NCBI GenBank assembly: GCA_020796225.1
Contig: CM036759.1
Span: forward strand, 2,975,782-3,039,781
Source of the DNA: Arion vulgaris
Taxonomy: Eukaryota; Mollusca; Gastropoda; Stylommatophora; Arionidae
DNA: 64,000 nt
Reading direction: 5' to 3'
Within the stretch, counting starts at the first letter, position 1. Each line of letters begins with the position of its first letter. The notes under the pieces are model-generated. The model was not told where the DNA came from and did no database searches. It saw nothing but the letters and a program-made list of their open reading frames with translations. Position numbers and translations under genes: made by a program. Below are positions 49,365 through 58,968 of this stretch, one piece after another.

Positions 49365-49503
49365 TTGTTCACCCACTATGAGTTCAGGCGTAGTCAGGGC
49401 GTAGGGTATGGTGTTTCGGACTGTGTTTTACATGAAGGCTTGCTTTCCTTATTATCAGTGTCTCTCACCATACAGGCATGCCTTCTCCGACTTCAGAGGT
49501 TAG
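49365..49503 (+). mobile_element. Dispersed short repeat, family D (copy)
   Basis: CTTCTTCTTCTTTGTTCACC then CACTATGAGTTCAGGCGTAG, ending GCCTTCTCCGACTTCAGAGG; nearly the same as 33531-33692. It is flanked by TAGAACACTTAT at both sides (about 49341 and 49501), a probable 12-bp target duplication. Confidence 0.82.
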
Positions 49504-49762
49504 AACACTTATGTCCATCGCCTGTATGATTTAAGTTCAAGCTCTTTACTATCAGTCTGATGCTCTGCTATCTAGAGAAAGACATTCAAGTTGATGACTG
49601 AGAGTGTACACTGATGAAGATGTGCATACCTGCATATCTGAAATTTGCTGTTGCTTCCTTTATACAGGGATCATTCTAGATACACACAACATATTGGACT
49701 ATCAGTCAAGTCAAACTGCTCTCAATGTTTGTTCTCTACACTTTAACAGTCAAACTTGTTAA

Positions 49763-52609
49763 GGTAGATCTATCCTCAGGAAGGCTATAATCGTTAATAT
49801 AGTTCCCAGCTTAATTTAAACCACACAGTTACACTTAATAGGGTTTAAAAAATGCTCTGATTAAAAATTGTTTTTCTTTAATATGCAAATTAGATTCCAA
49901 TATGGCCACCGTTACTAAAAATAGATACTTTTTTCAAACAAGATTACTCAGGAGCCAATTGTTTGAAAGTCTTCATGTTGATGTATACATAGTGATCAGC
50001 AACAGTCGAGTTGGTTGAATGTGAAGTAAAAATATTTGAATTTCATAAAGAACTTTTTTTAATGAATTTAAATGATATACCACTCCCAAAAGTGGTAAAA
50101 TTTCCATGATCAAATTGCTTTAAATTGAAGAAAATATGCTATTTTTATTGGTTTGAGATTAATATTACTTCAGATTAAGCATTGCATATCTAAGAATATA
50201 TGTGCCATGAAGTCAATTAGACAAAAATGTTTGAGATATCATGTTTGAAAGTTTGACAACAACACAAAAATTACAATTGACGGGAAACTTGAAAAAACAA
50301 AAACTTTCCACTATGACCACCTGTTGTGTACATATCTCCTTCTCTGGCTTCTGTGGTATCTAGGAAGCCTTTTCTGATGGCTCTCAGTGTTTTTCTTCTT
50401 TTCTGTGTTGCTTTTGATGTCTTCACCCTGAACAATTTATTCGAATGGTGTCCTTGATTTTACAGCTTTCCACAGAATAGTATCCACCGGGCAGCCCAAG
50501 TTTAGAAAATAACTTGATTATTGATGCTGCATCATCATTATAATAGGCCACAGCACTATGCATGCTTCTCGACTGTGCCTTTTCTACAAAATATTCTTTC
50601 GAACAGCGATCCCAAATCAACTTATTTAAACATTCATTGGCGTTTTGTGTCTTTCCGTGAACGCATTTACGAAGTAGATTTTCATCCGCTAAGTCCTTGA
50701 ACACCGGTTCAATGAATTTAATAACTGCATCAGGAAGACCATTTTTATGCTTGTAGTTGTCTGGATCCGACTTAAATTTGCACCATGAGTTAGATGGACC
50801 AAAAGTCATGCAAGGGTTTTTTCCTTTGAAGAACCAACATGGTGAAGTACAGCCTTGACATCAACTTTCATCTGTTCGAGGTTACCACATTTCTGGCGTA
50901 TACTGAAACCATAAGTTTTGCAGTGTGTCTATTTTCTTGCTTGTCAGCCTCCCAATTCCTCCTATGCCCTTGCCATCATCAAGTTTCATTCCCTTATTTT
51001 CAATAACTAACCGTCTAAGTCTTGTACCGCATCTTTTCTGCACATGACCAACACATTCTAACTTGTCGATTAGTACATTCTCACCGTATGGTTTAGCTTC
51101 AAAAACTTTTATATGATGATGCAGAGTCTCCATCCCCTAAATACTGAGTGTATCTGAGCTTTCTATTTTCCTCGGAGCGTGAAAAATCCTCACGCACCTA
51201 CAGCTTCCATAGCTCCTGCACTGCCTGTGTGATTGATTTCACAATTATGAATAAGTCTCCATGACTCATATTCTGGTGTTCCCTTTCTTTCCTCCCAATA
51301 CCGACAGCCTCTACACATATTGCAGAGTACTTCTGTGTCCACACATTTGCCAGTATCAACAGAAATGGCTGTGACAATACCATTGTGACTAGAATAACCT
51401 TGACGTTGCCAGGTACCGTCTACTGAAACAGCACAGTCAATTACATGATTTACATCACTTCCAGATGTGGTACTATCATCCATGTCTGAGGATTTAGTGC
51501 GTTTCTCCCTAAGTTCATCAGCTGCTGCATTCATACTTTCAGTCACAACTTCCCTGCTGGCTGAAAGTATTTTTGAGAACATTTTTTTATAATTAGTGTA
51601 CATCATTGGCTCTGGACTATTCAGGTACCTGGAAAAATTTTGTAGTGCACTATAGCCTCTTCCAAGTGATCTAGCAAATGCGACCATTCTCAAATTCACT
51701 TCTTTGTGTCCACTTGTCTCTGCTTCTCCACTAGTTGCCAGTTTTGTCTCCCATTCATTACAATTTGTGCACCTTAGTGTTATATCATGTGAGAATCCAT
51801 TTCATGATTCCATTTCGTGACTTATGATTCAGTTCACATGACACAGTATAGTGACTGCACACATCACATCTTATAGTAGAAGTAAGAAAGTTGAAGAGAT
51901 GATCCATATCAATAAGGATAAACCCAGTATGTCTACTATTCTGCTCATTCAATAAATATTGTTCTTGTGGGGAAATTTTCTCTGCAGAAGGGCAAGGTTT
52001 TACAGCTGTATCAATAACAGGTACGGAAACCTCATGTTTTTTTCCTTGAATATTTGTTGCCACAGAATCTTCGTTTATTTGATCTACCAGACTTCTGTTT
52101 GTTACCCATTCTACTTTTAATTAAATATGAATATCTAGCTAGTATAATTTACCTTCCAAACAATGAATCAACGTTCGTTTCAAATGACAAAAGCAATGCC
52201 TCAAAAGTTTGAAAAAATATTTTTACATTCAGAAGTGTCCACTGGTTTCATTTAGTCTTCATGAGAACTTTGGCGGGAATCTAACATTATTAGAGTAGTG
52301 TCCCTTAGTGGATATGTCATCGTTCTTGTTATAAATCAATTTTCATAATTAAATCGCATTTTATGTGAGGGGGGTGGAGTGTAGAAACATAGTAACTAAG
52401 TGTAAACAATGGTTGCTAAGGAAAATATTCACAAAAGAGAGAGAAGGCTTTAGATCAAACATTAAACATGCATGTAATGAAACACAAAGGCATTTAGACG
52501 TTCAAAACAATTTGAAGTTGTAGTCAAATGCATGTAGTTTCTAAAAATGCAATAAACTAAAAATGGCAAATGTCATTATTTTTCGTCATTTGGCGAGGAT
52601 AGATCTACC
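49763..52609 (-). mobile_element. Kolobok-type DNA transposon with perfect TIRs and TTAA duplication
   Basis: The left end GGTAGATCTATCCTC (49763-49777) and right end GAGGATAGATCTACC (52595-52609) are perfect 15-bp inverted repeats. Each is bordered by TTAA (49759-49762 and 52610-52613). TTAA target duplications are typical of Kolobok and piggyBac. The encoded protein has the Mutator-like/Kolobok DDE fold sequence, not piggyBac, which settles the superfamily. The 2.85-kb element lies in the intron between the 52873 and 48500 kinase exons, only about 8 bp from where the 5' splice site originally stood. Identical ends suggest a recent insertion. Confidence 0.9.
50423..52130 (-). pseudogene. Kolobok/Mutator-like transposase, frameshifted
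   Basis: Read on the minus strand from about 52130. A zinc-binding region has TIRCDVCSHYTVSCE (near 51870) and LRCTNCNEW (near 51770). The core has CAVSVDGTWQRQGYSSHNG with the first catalytic Asp (near 51420), INHTGSAGAMEA (near 51220), and a GDGDS block in a shifted frame (near 51130) with the second Asp. Then come CVGHVQKRCGTRLR (near 51030), KGIGGIGRLTSKKIDTLQN (near 50950), SNSWCKFKSDPDNYKHKNG (50770) and KTQNANECLNKLIWDRC with the acidic residue (50630). These blocks are those of the Mutator-like transposase domain in many invertebrate and fish Kolobok proteins. I count about three or four frameshifts and almost no other stops. The copy is young but presently broken, unless the frameshifts are sequencing errors. 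It would cut and paste TTAA-flanked DNA. Confidence 0.85.
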
Positions 52610-52611
52610 TT

Positions 52612-52622
52612 AACACTCACGT
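52612..52622 (-). promoter_or_regulatory. Duplicate 5' splice site inside a SINE target duplication
   Basis: AACACTCACGT at 52612-52622 is an exact copy of 52864-52874, which spans the last two bases of the kinase exon and the start of its intron (AC|GTGAGTGTT on the minus strand). The copy lies beyond the SINE and could act as a decoy donor 252 nt downstream. Using it would retain the SINE and hit an immediate in-frame TGA at the exon border. Confidence 0.8.
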
Positions 52623-52863
52623 CCGCCCGAGTGGTTATCGGAGCCCAAATTTGGGGTGTCAAGAATAGAACCAGTTACCTGCCACGCATGTCGTAAGAGG
52701 CGACTAGGATGTTTGGCTGAAATCGGATGCACATGTCCTAAACGTTTAGAAGTCTATGCGTTTAGGGCCTACCAAACCAATGTATAAACGTTCTTGGCAA
52801 AGATCAAACATATCACAAAGAGTGATTAAAATTTGATCGTAAAGAACGAACGCAAAGAAGAAG
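52623..52863 (+). mobile_element. SINE-like element, family A (copy 3), inserted at an exon border
   Basis: Head CCGCCCGAGTGGTTATCGGA, tail AACGCAAAGAAGAAG, with an 11-bp perfect target duplication on each side (52612-52622, 52864-52874). The right copy overlaps the exon/intron border of the kinase exon at 52873. The SINE is antisense to the gene. It is separated from the Kolobok element only by the shared TTAA/duplication sequence. Confidence 0.93.
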
Positions 52864-52872
52864 AACACTCAC

Positions 52873-53028
52873 GTTGGCCTGTGTTCTGTGTCTGATGCTG
52901 TAGATGGTGTATCAGTGCCTCGGGCCGACTGTGACATGCTGGCTGATTTCGTATGACCTTTAGGTCTAGTAGATGAAGTTGGGGTTAAACTTGCACCACT
53001 TGTGGGTTCTGTTGGGGTTGTGCTGGAG
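52873..53028 (-). CDS. MARK/par-1: MARK/Par-1 kinase, Ser/Thr-rich spacer exon
   Basis: 156 nt, acceptor TCTATTCAACAG, donor CCAAC|GTGAGT, phases 2 and 2. It encodes a low-complexity Ser/Thr/Pro-rich stretch: SSTTPTEPTSGASLTPTSST, then KGHTKSASMSQSARG and TASDTEHRPT. The spacer of MARKs is typically like this and is a phosphorylation target region. Identification rests on correct phase with both neighbours (DTR|SSS and RPT|TAP), a donor/acceptor pair, and the RPSTAP-like junction known from MARK2/3. The exon could be a cassette, since its length is a multiple of three. The donor side was hit by a SINE, which left the site intact. Confidence 0.85.
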
Positions 53029-53130
53029 CTGTTGAATAGACCAGCAAATATCAGCCAATGGGAGATAACATGCTCAAAATACAAAACAAGCAACAAAGCA
53101 ATCATAAACACCAGTAATCTCTGCACATTA

Positions 53131-53381
53131 CTTCTTCTAACGCTCCATATCGACCACTTGTCAACCACTCTATGTGATTTGTATGTGATCCTAGCCTGAG
53201 AGCGATTGTACGCTGTGTCTGTTATGTGCCTACAAGTAGGCCAGCACATCCGATTTATGCGCTGCTTTTTATTTACTAAGTAGCATTCCTAGGGCCTACA
53301 TCAGTCGCCTCTTACTACATGCATTGTAGGTTGCAGTGGTACTATTCTTTGCTTCCCCTGCGGGCCCGGCACTAAACGGAG
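53131..53381 (-). mobile_element. SINE-like element, family B (copy 3)
   Basis: Minus orientation: the plus strand runs from CTTCTTCTAACGCTCCATAT to CCTGCGGGCCCGGCACTAAA. It is flanked by CTCTGCACATTA (53119-53130) and CTCTGCAAATTA (53382-53393), an 11-of-12 target duplication. It lies 100 bp upstream of the exon acceptor at 53028 in the kinase transcript. Confidence 0.9.
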
Positions 53382-53490
53382 CTCTGCAAATTAAAAATCT
53401 ATCATTCTTACTTCTCTTCTTACAAGTACATATTCCTTCTCCTCGTTCCCCATGGTATGATCACGAAAATCACACACTTTGTTATGATTT

Positions 53491-54114
53491 GTGTATGACT
53501 TACAAGTAGATTCCACTATCTTTACATCAAAGCTGAGGGAAGCAGGATCTGGACACATAAGGGGACGGACACCGACAAACCCACCAACTGGTGGTAAATG
53601 CACTGGCTGCAACCAACCTACCTTCCCGCCGACATGGGTTAAATGGCATTCCTCTCTTCCTCTTGACAAGGACATCTATTTATTTTCTTGTTTGTGTTCT
53701 CTATGGCTGGTTTGTGCTCTTCTGGCACAAACTGGCAACAGCTTGGTGTCCATGAAAGAAGACGCAATCTCAGGAAGGGATATGCATCACCATCTTCTTG
53801 ACAATGAAAACATGGATGTCTTCACACTAACAATCCAGTATGTGATGATCTGTCTGTATATACGTGACATAGAAGCTACCTCTTACTACTCTATTCATGA
53901 ACTTCAACAGCATGTCTGGAGACAAAGGTGGCAAGAAAAGTATCAGAGTGGTTTGTGCATTGACAACATGTTGGACAGGTCAGAAATGTTTGGTGCACTG
54001 CATCTTTTGCTGAAGAAACAAAAAGATGAGTTTGCCTTGTCAAGTAGTAGAAGAGAACTGAATGTTAGCAGATCACAGACCTGGGTGGTAAGGAAAACCA
54101 CAGGCCCCCAGTAA
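53491..54114 (+). CDS. Unrecognised ORF, 207 codons, antisense to the kinase gene
   Basis: The longest open frame in the window that is not caused by a tandem repeat. It starts MYDLQVDSTIFTSKLREAGS, has KCTGCNQPTFPPTWVKW, a hydrophobic patch LFSCLCSLWLVCALL (near residues 67-81), and a charged, helix-like second half with YYSIHELQQHVWRQRWQEKY and HLLLKKQKDEFALSSSRREL. I do not recognise a family. No promoter, polyA signal or neighbouring plus-strand exon is evident. A GT donor-like GTGGTAAGG overlaps the end near 54090. It could be an old retrogene, a transposon accessory ORF (a 5'-truncated LINE starts 90 bp downstream), or chance. The complementary strand is also open for 94 codons at 53391-53675. 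Confidence 0.25.
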   Translation: MYDLQVDSTIFTSKLREAGSGHIRGRTPTNPPTGGKCTGCNQPTFPPTWVKWHSSLPLDKDIYLFSCLCSLWLVCALLAQTGNSLVSMKEDAISGRDMHHHLLDNENMDVFTLTIQYVMICLYIRDIEATSYYSIHELQQHVWRQRWQEKYQSGLCIDNMLDRSEMFGALHLLLKKQKDEFALSSSRRELNVSRSQTWVVRKTTGPQ

Positions 54115-54199
54115 ATATGGCAGAAACTACATCAACGCTGCAATATCCAAGCTTTTCAGTCTAAAAATATCAAATTTCATGTGTTTTTTATTCAGAATG

Positions 54200-55545
54200 T
54201 ATGTAACATAGCTTGATCGCAGTCTATGTTTTAGGGACCACATCGACCAAGTTATCGCCAAGGCTCGCAACGCACTATCCATTCTGAAAATCATGGCGCC
54301 CTAACACTGAGCAATGTCTTCTTGTGCTCCTGTACCAAGACCTCGTTCTGTCATGCATAGAATATGTGTGCACTATCTTAGCAACTAGTTCTACACAGAC
54401 AGTGAGACTGGAAAGAATTAAGAATTAGGCTATGTGCATCATTCTGGGATGCACCAAAGATACACCAGGAGTGTCAATGAGATTCCTTCTCGACCTCCCC
54501 ACTATTGCTCACAGAAATGAGACTTGGAGGGTTCGATCGTATCATAAAATCAACGCAAGCAAAGACCATCCCTCCATGAAGAACTCTGTAAGGAGAAAGG
54601 TTGTAGATTGTAGGTAAGGAGATCATGCTGAGTCACGCAGAAGATATCCTTGGGAACATATGTGAACCTTCCGGAATTGAACCAGAAGAGGAATGGATTG
54701 CTGTGCCACCCCAATTTCAGACTGCTTTTACAGACATTACATCTTATTAAGAAAAACCATGAACAGAATAATCCATCACTAATCAACGCAGAGGTTGAGG
54801 CTCTCTTGAATGACAACGTCAATGAAACAGATGCAGTAATTTACACCGATGGTTCAGTCATTCGTCAACAACGCTGTGCATGGGCTTTTTCCACACACTC
54901 AGAAGGAAAAATAATAGGAGAGGTCAGTTGGGCCTAGCGGCAACCACAAGTAGTTTGTAGTTTGACAATGGAGGTACAGGCGGTTAAAGAGGCGGTGGCG
55001 TGGTTGGCATCTCATGACTTCGCTTGTGTTTTTATACTCAGTGACTCCATGAGTATGATTTGTAAAGTCGAAACAGAAATCTGGAGATGAAACTGGGCTG
55101 ATGTACTGGTACAGACAGGGATAAAAGAAATCACCATGTTTGTCCCTGGACACGCAGGAGTCAGGGGTAATGAGCGAGCTGACAGATTGGCTGGCATGGT
55201 CACGGTATCAGAGGGGACTGCAATGGACCGAAATGACATTATTAACGCACTGAGAGTCTCTTTTCGATCAGAATAGTTTCAGGGTTGCAAGTCCCACTCG
55301 CTGACCATATTGAGAGAGATGGGTGTCAATATTGGCACAGCCTGTAAAGAACAGCATACCAAATATGCAAAGAGACTGATTAATCAACATCAAACTGTCA
55401 ATTTAGGCCACTGGATGCTGCTGGATTTGTTGAGGCAGAGACCGGAGCACCTATGGACATGTCCGGAGTGCTATGATGATAGTCATCTGATAACTGATAA
55501 CATAGTTTTACTGCAGTCTTCCCTTATATGGATTTTAAAAAATAC
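54200..55545 (+). mobile_element. 5'-truncated I-group LINE with complete RNase H
   Basis: The plus strand starts within the RT thumb (LDRSLCFRDHIDQVIAKARN, then ALSILKIMAP) and continues RLERIKN, MCIILGCTKDTPGVSMRFLL. The RNase H domain shows all four acidic positions: AVIYTDGSVI (54835), MEVQAVKEAVAWL (54970), FILSDSMSMI (55035) and FVPGHAGVRGNERADRLAGM (55140-55200). The tail MLLDLLRQRPEHLWTCPECY (55415-55470) ends the protein. A few stops (near 54936, 55088, 55275) inactivate it. The related copy at 10040-10460 covers only the RNase H end and tail. It ends within 20 bp of the next kinase exon's donor. Confidence 0.9.
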
Positions 55546-55561
55546 ATAATCATGAACCAAC

Positions 55562-55770
55562 CTGCGTGTATCCTGACCGTTGGTTGTCCGCTGTGACTTG
55601 TCAGCAGGAGCCTGCGACTTGCCATCACCTGGACTAAATGTGCTTCGTCGAGGAATGCCTGCACTCTGACTGTGACTCATGCTGCTGTTCTTAGTGGTTG
55701 ATGCAGACGAAGCTGAACCTGCGTGGCCACTTTTCCTTGCTGGCATAGATCGTACATTCGGGCTTGTGAT
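55562..55770 (-). CDS. MARK/par-1: MARK/Par-1 kinase, Ser-rich spacer exon
   Basis: 209 nt, acceptor CTCCCAATAG, donor CGCAG|GTTGGT, phase 0 in and phase 2 out. Residues: ITSPNVRSMPARKSGHAGSA, then STTKNSSMSHSQSAGIPRRS and TFSPGDGKSQAPADKSQ, ending QDTR. The composition (Ser, Arg, Lys, Pro with RRSTFSP-type potential phospho-sites) suits the MARK spacer. There is no strong residue match, and the call rests on splice signals, phase and order. An in-frame TAG precedes the ATC at the acceptor, so the frame cannot extend upstream and the exon border is well defined. The donor has a non-consensus +3/+4 (GTTGGT), so it may be weaker. Confidence 0.85.
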
Positions 55771-55804
55771 CTATTGGGAGATTCAGCCAAAAGAGAAGCA
55801 GACA

Positions 55805-56555
55805 ACATTCATAAATAACATGCCTAGACTATCTAGAAAGTAATCTAAACTCTACACACCACAGACACAAGTTTAGATATAACTTGTCTCAATAACATGC
55901 CTACACTATCTAGAATACTAAACTCTACACACCACAGACACAAGTTTAGATCAACTTGTCTCAATAACATGCCTACACTATCTGAGTATCTAAACTCTCA
56001 ACCACAGACACAAGTTTAGATATACTTGTCTCAATAACATGCTAACTTCAGAAGTATCTAACTCTACACACCACAGACACAAGTTTAGATACAACTTGTC
56101 TCAATAACATGTCTACACTATCTAGAGAGTTATCTAAACTCTACACACCACAGACACAAGTTTAGATACAACTTGTCTCAATAACATGCCTAGACTATCT
56201 AGAGAGTTATCTAAACTCTACACACCACAGACACAAGTTTAGATATAACTTGTCTCAATAACATGAACATCTAGAAAGTATTACTTCCACCAACAGTTAG
56301 TAACTGCTAATAACATCTAAATCTAGAAGATCTAACCACAACCACAGACACAAGTTTAGATATACTTGTCTCAATAACATGCCTACAACTATCTAGAAAG
56401 TATCTACTCTACACACAGACACAAGTTAGAATTAACTGTCTAATAACATGCTAGACTTCCTAAATCAACACCACAGACACAAGATTAGATAACTTGTCTA
56501 ATAATATGACTAGACTATCTAGAGAGTTATCTAAACTCTACACACCACACGTGAG
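55805..56555. repeat. About 76-bp tandem repeat (about 10 copies), right half eroded
   Basis: Unit AATAACATGCCTACACTATC followed by TAGAAAGTATCTAAACTCTA, CACACCACAGACACAAGTTT, AGATATAACTTGTCTC. Copies in 56260-56500 carry many small deletions, and then a clean copy returns at 56510. Confidence 0.95.
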
Positions 56556-56739
56556 TATAGCTTTCAAATCTTTGATGAATGAGTCCATGTAAAATAAATG
56601 GCTAGTCAAGTCTATGAGGTCAGACTGTAGACTTAGAAGAACTTGACAGAAGCCTCTGAGACTGACAAAGTCAATGTTCTACTCTAACCACACCTATAAA
56701 ACTTGAACTTTTACTTTAGAAAGTAAACCTTGACAATGA

Positions 56740-57560
56740 TTTACCTAACAGAAGTAAGACAGTCTTGAACTTGACAATGATTTACCTAACAGAAACATGA
56801 CAGTCTTGAACTTGACAATGATTTACCTAACACAAGTAAGACAATCTTGAACTTGACAATGATTTACCTAACAGAAGCAAGACAGTCTTGAACTTGACAA
56901 TGATTTACTTAACAGAAACATGACAGTCTTGAACTTGACAATGATTTACCTAACACAAGTAAGACAATCTTGAACTTGACAATGATTTACCTAACAGAAG
57001 CAAGACAGTCTTGAACTTGACAATGATTTACTCCTTCAACTTGACAATCAACCTAACAGAAGCAAGACAGTCTTAACTTGACAATTTTCCACCCCTAACA
57101 CAAGCCAGACAGTCTTAACTTGACAATCCACCTAACAGAAGCCAGACAGTCTTGAACTTGACAATCCACCTAACACAAGCCAGACAGTCTTGAACTTGAC
57201 AATCAACCTAGCAGAAGCAAGACAGTCTTGAACTTGACAATCCACCTAACACAAGCCAGACAGTCTTGAACTTGACAATCAACCTAGCAGAAGCAAGACA
57301 GTCTTGAACTTGACAATCCACCTAACACAAGCCAGACAGTCTTGAACTTGACAATCCACCTAACACAAGCCAGACAGTCTTAACTTGACAATCCACCTAA
57401 CAGAAGCCAGACAGTCTTGAAACTCCTGGACAATCCACCTAACACAAGCCGACAGTCTTGAACTTGACAATCCACCTTACAGAAGCATGACAGTCTTGAA
57501 CTTGACAATCCACCTTACAGAAGCATGTCAGTCTTGAACTTGACAATCCACCTAACAGAA
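56740..57560. repeat. About 39-41-bp tandem repeat (about 20 copies), two variants
   Basis: Unit TTGAACTTGACAATGATTTACCTAACAGAAGTAAGACAGTC (56740-57025), then a shorter form with TTGACAATCCACCTAACACAAGCCAGACAGTC (57040-57550). The switch is abrupt at an irregular copy near 57026-57110. Confidence 0.95.
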
Positions 57561-57879
57561 AAGACTTCTATAAAAGCTGGATAGGAAAGACTTGCTAGTC
57601 CAGAAACAAAGTATTTCCCATGATTCAACTCTGACAATAATGTGTACATACATAGATTCTGACACAAGACAAGAAATTCTCACAAAAACAAGTCACTGTT
57701 GGAATGCTTAAACTGTGAAATAACCCTCTCTCTCTTTCTTCAAATATTCCACTCAAATTATGAGAATTAGGCTGATCCAACAAAACAAGACACTTAGTTT
57801 GAAGGAATCTGACAGCTTGTAAGAACATCAAATTATTTGGTCATCCAAGAACTGACAGATGTGCTAAATATAAGACTCA

Positions 57880-58478
57880 ACAGAGAAGTAGAAGAAGAGA
57901 CAGATTGAGCTAAGAAAGATTGATTGTAACAACAGATATTTCACTCAACAGAGAAGTAGAAACAGAGTTGAACTAGTAAGAAAGATTGATTCTAACAACA
58001 GATATTTCACTCAACAGAGAAGTAGAAACAGAGTTGAACTAGTAAGAAAGATTGATTCTAACAACAGATATTTCACTCAACAGAGAAGTAGAAACAGAGT
58101 TGAACTAGTAAGAAAGATTGATTGTAACAACAGATATTTCACTCAACAGAGAAGTAGAAACACAGAGTTGAACTAGTAAGAAAGATTGATTGTAACAACA
58201 GATATTTCACTCAACAGAGAAGTAGAAACAGAGTTGAACTAGTAAGAAAGATTGATTGTAACAACAGATATTTCACTCAACAGAGAAGTAGAAACACAGA
58301 GTTGAGCTAGTAAGAAAGATTGATTGTAACAACAGATATTTCACTCAACAGAGAAGTAGAAACAGAGTTGAACTAGTAGAAAGATTGATTGTAACAACAG
58401 ATATTTCACTCAACAGAGAAGTAGAAACACAGAGTTGAACTAGTAAGAAAGATTGATTGTGTAACAACAGATATTTCA
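57880..58478. repeat. 66-bp tandem repeat (about 9 copies)
   Basis: Unit AACAGATATTTCACTCAACA followed by GAGAAGTAGAAACAGAGTTG, AACTAGTAAGAAAGATTGAT, TGTAAC. A 2-bp variant (AACACAGAG) alternates with the basic form. Confidence 0.96.
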
Positions 58479-58551
58479 AATTGTGCTTGTGAACTATAGT
58501 AATGTTGCGAGAACTTCTCATGAAATAAATCTTACCAATCACAATACAGGT

Positions 58552-58799
58552 CGCCCGAGTGGTTACCGGGCCCAAATTTGGGGTGTAAAGAATAGAACCA
58601 CTGTTACCTGCCACGCATGTCGTAAGAGGCGACTAAGGAGATATGGCTGAAATCGGATGCATGTGTCCTAGACGTATAGAAGTCTATGCGTTAGGGGCCT
58701 ACCAAACCAATGTGCAACGTATACACGTTCTTGGCAAAGATCAAACATATCACAGAGAGTGATTACAATTGGTCGAAAGAAACGAACGCAAAGAAGAAG
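58552..58799 (+). mobile_element. SINE-like element, family A (copy 4)
   Basis: Plus orientation, head CGCCCGAGTGGTTACCGGGC, tail CGCAAAGAAGAAG. Flanked by ACAATACAGGT (58541-58551) and ACAACACAGGT (58800-58810), a 10-of-11 target duplication. The duplicated target is itself the start of a 20-bp tandem repeat unit that continues to the right. Confidence 0.93.
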
Positions 58800-58968
58800 A
58801 CAACACAGGTCAGACTATCACAATAGATGTCAGACTATCACAATACAGGTAAGACTATCACAATACAGGTAAGAATATCACAATACAGGTAAGAATATCA
58901 CAATACAGTCAAGACTATCACAATACAGGCAAGACTATCACAATGCAGGTAAGACTATCACAATATAT
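58800..58968. repeat. 20-bp tandem repeat (about 8 copies)
   Basis: Unit TCACAATACAGGTAAGACTA, period about 20 bp. The single unit left of the SINE (58539-58551) shows that the SINE landed in the array or in its seed. Confidence 0.9.
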
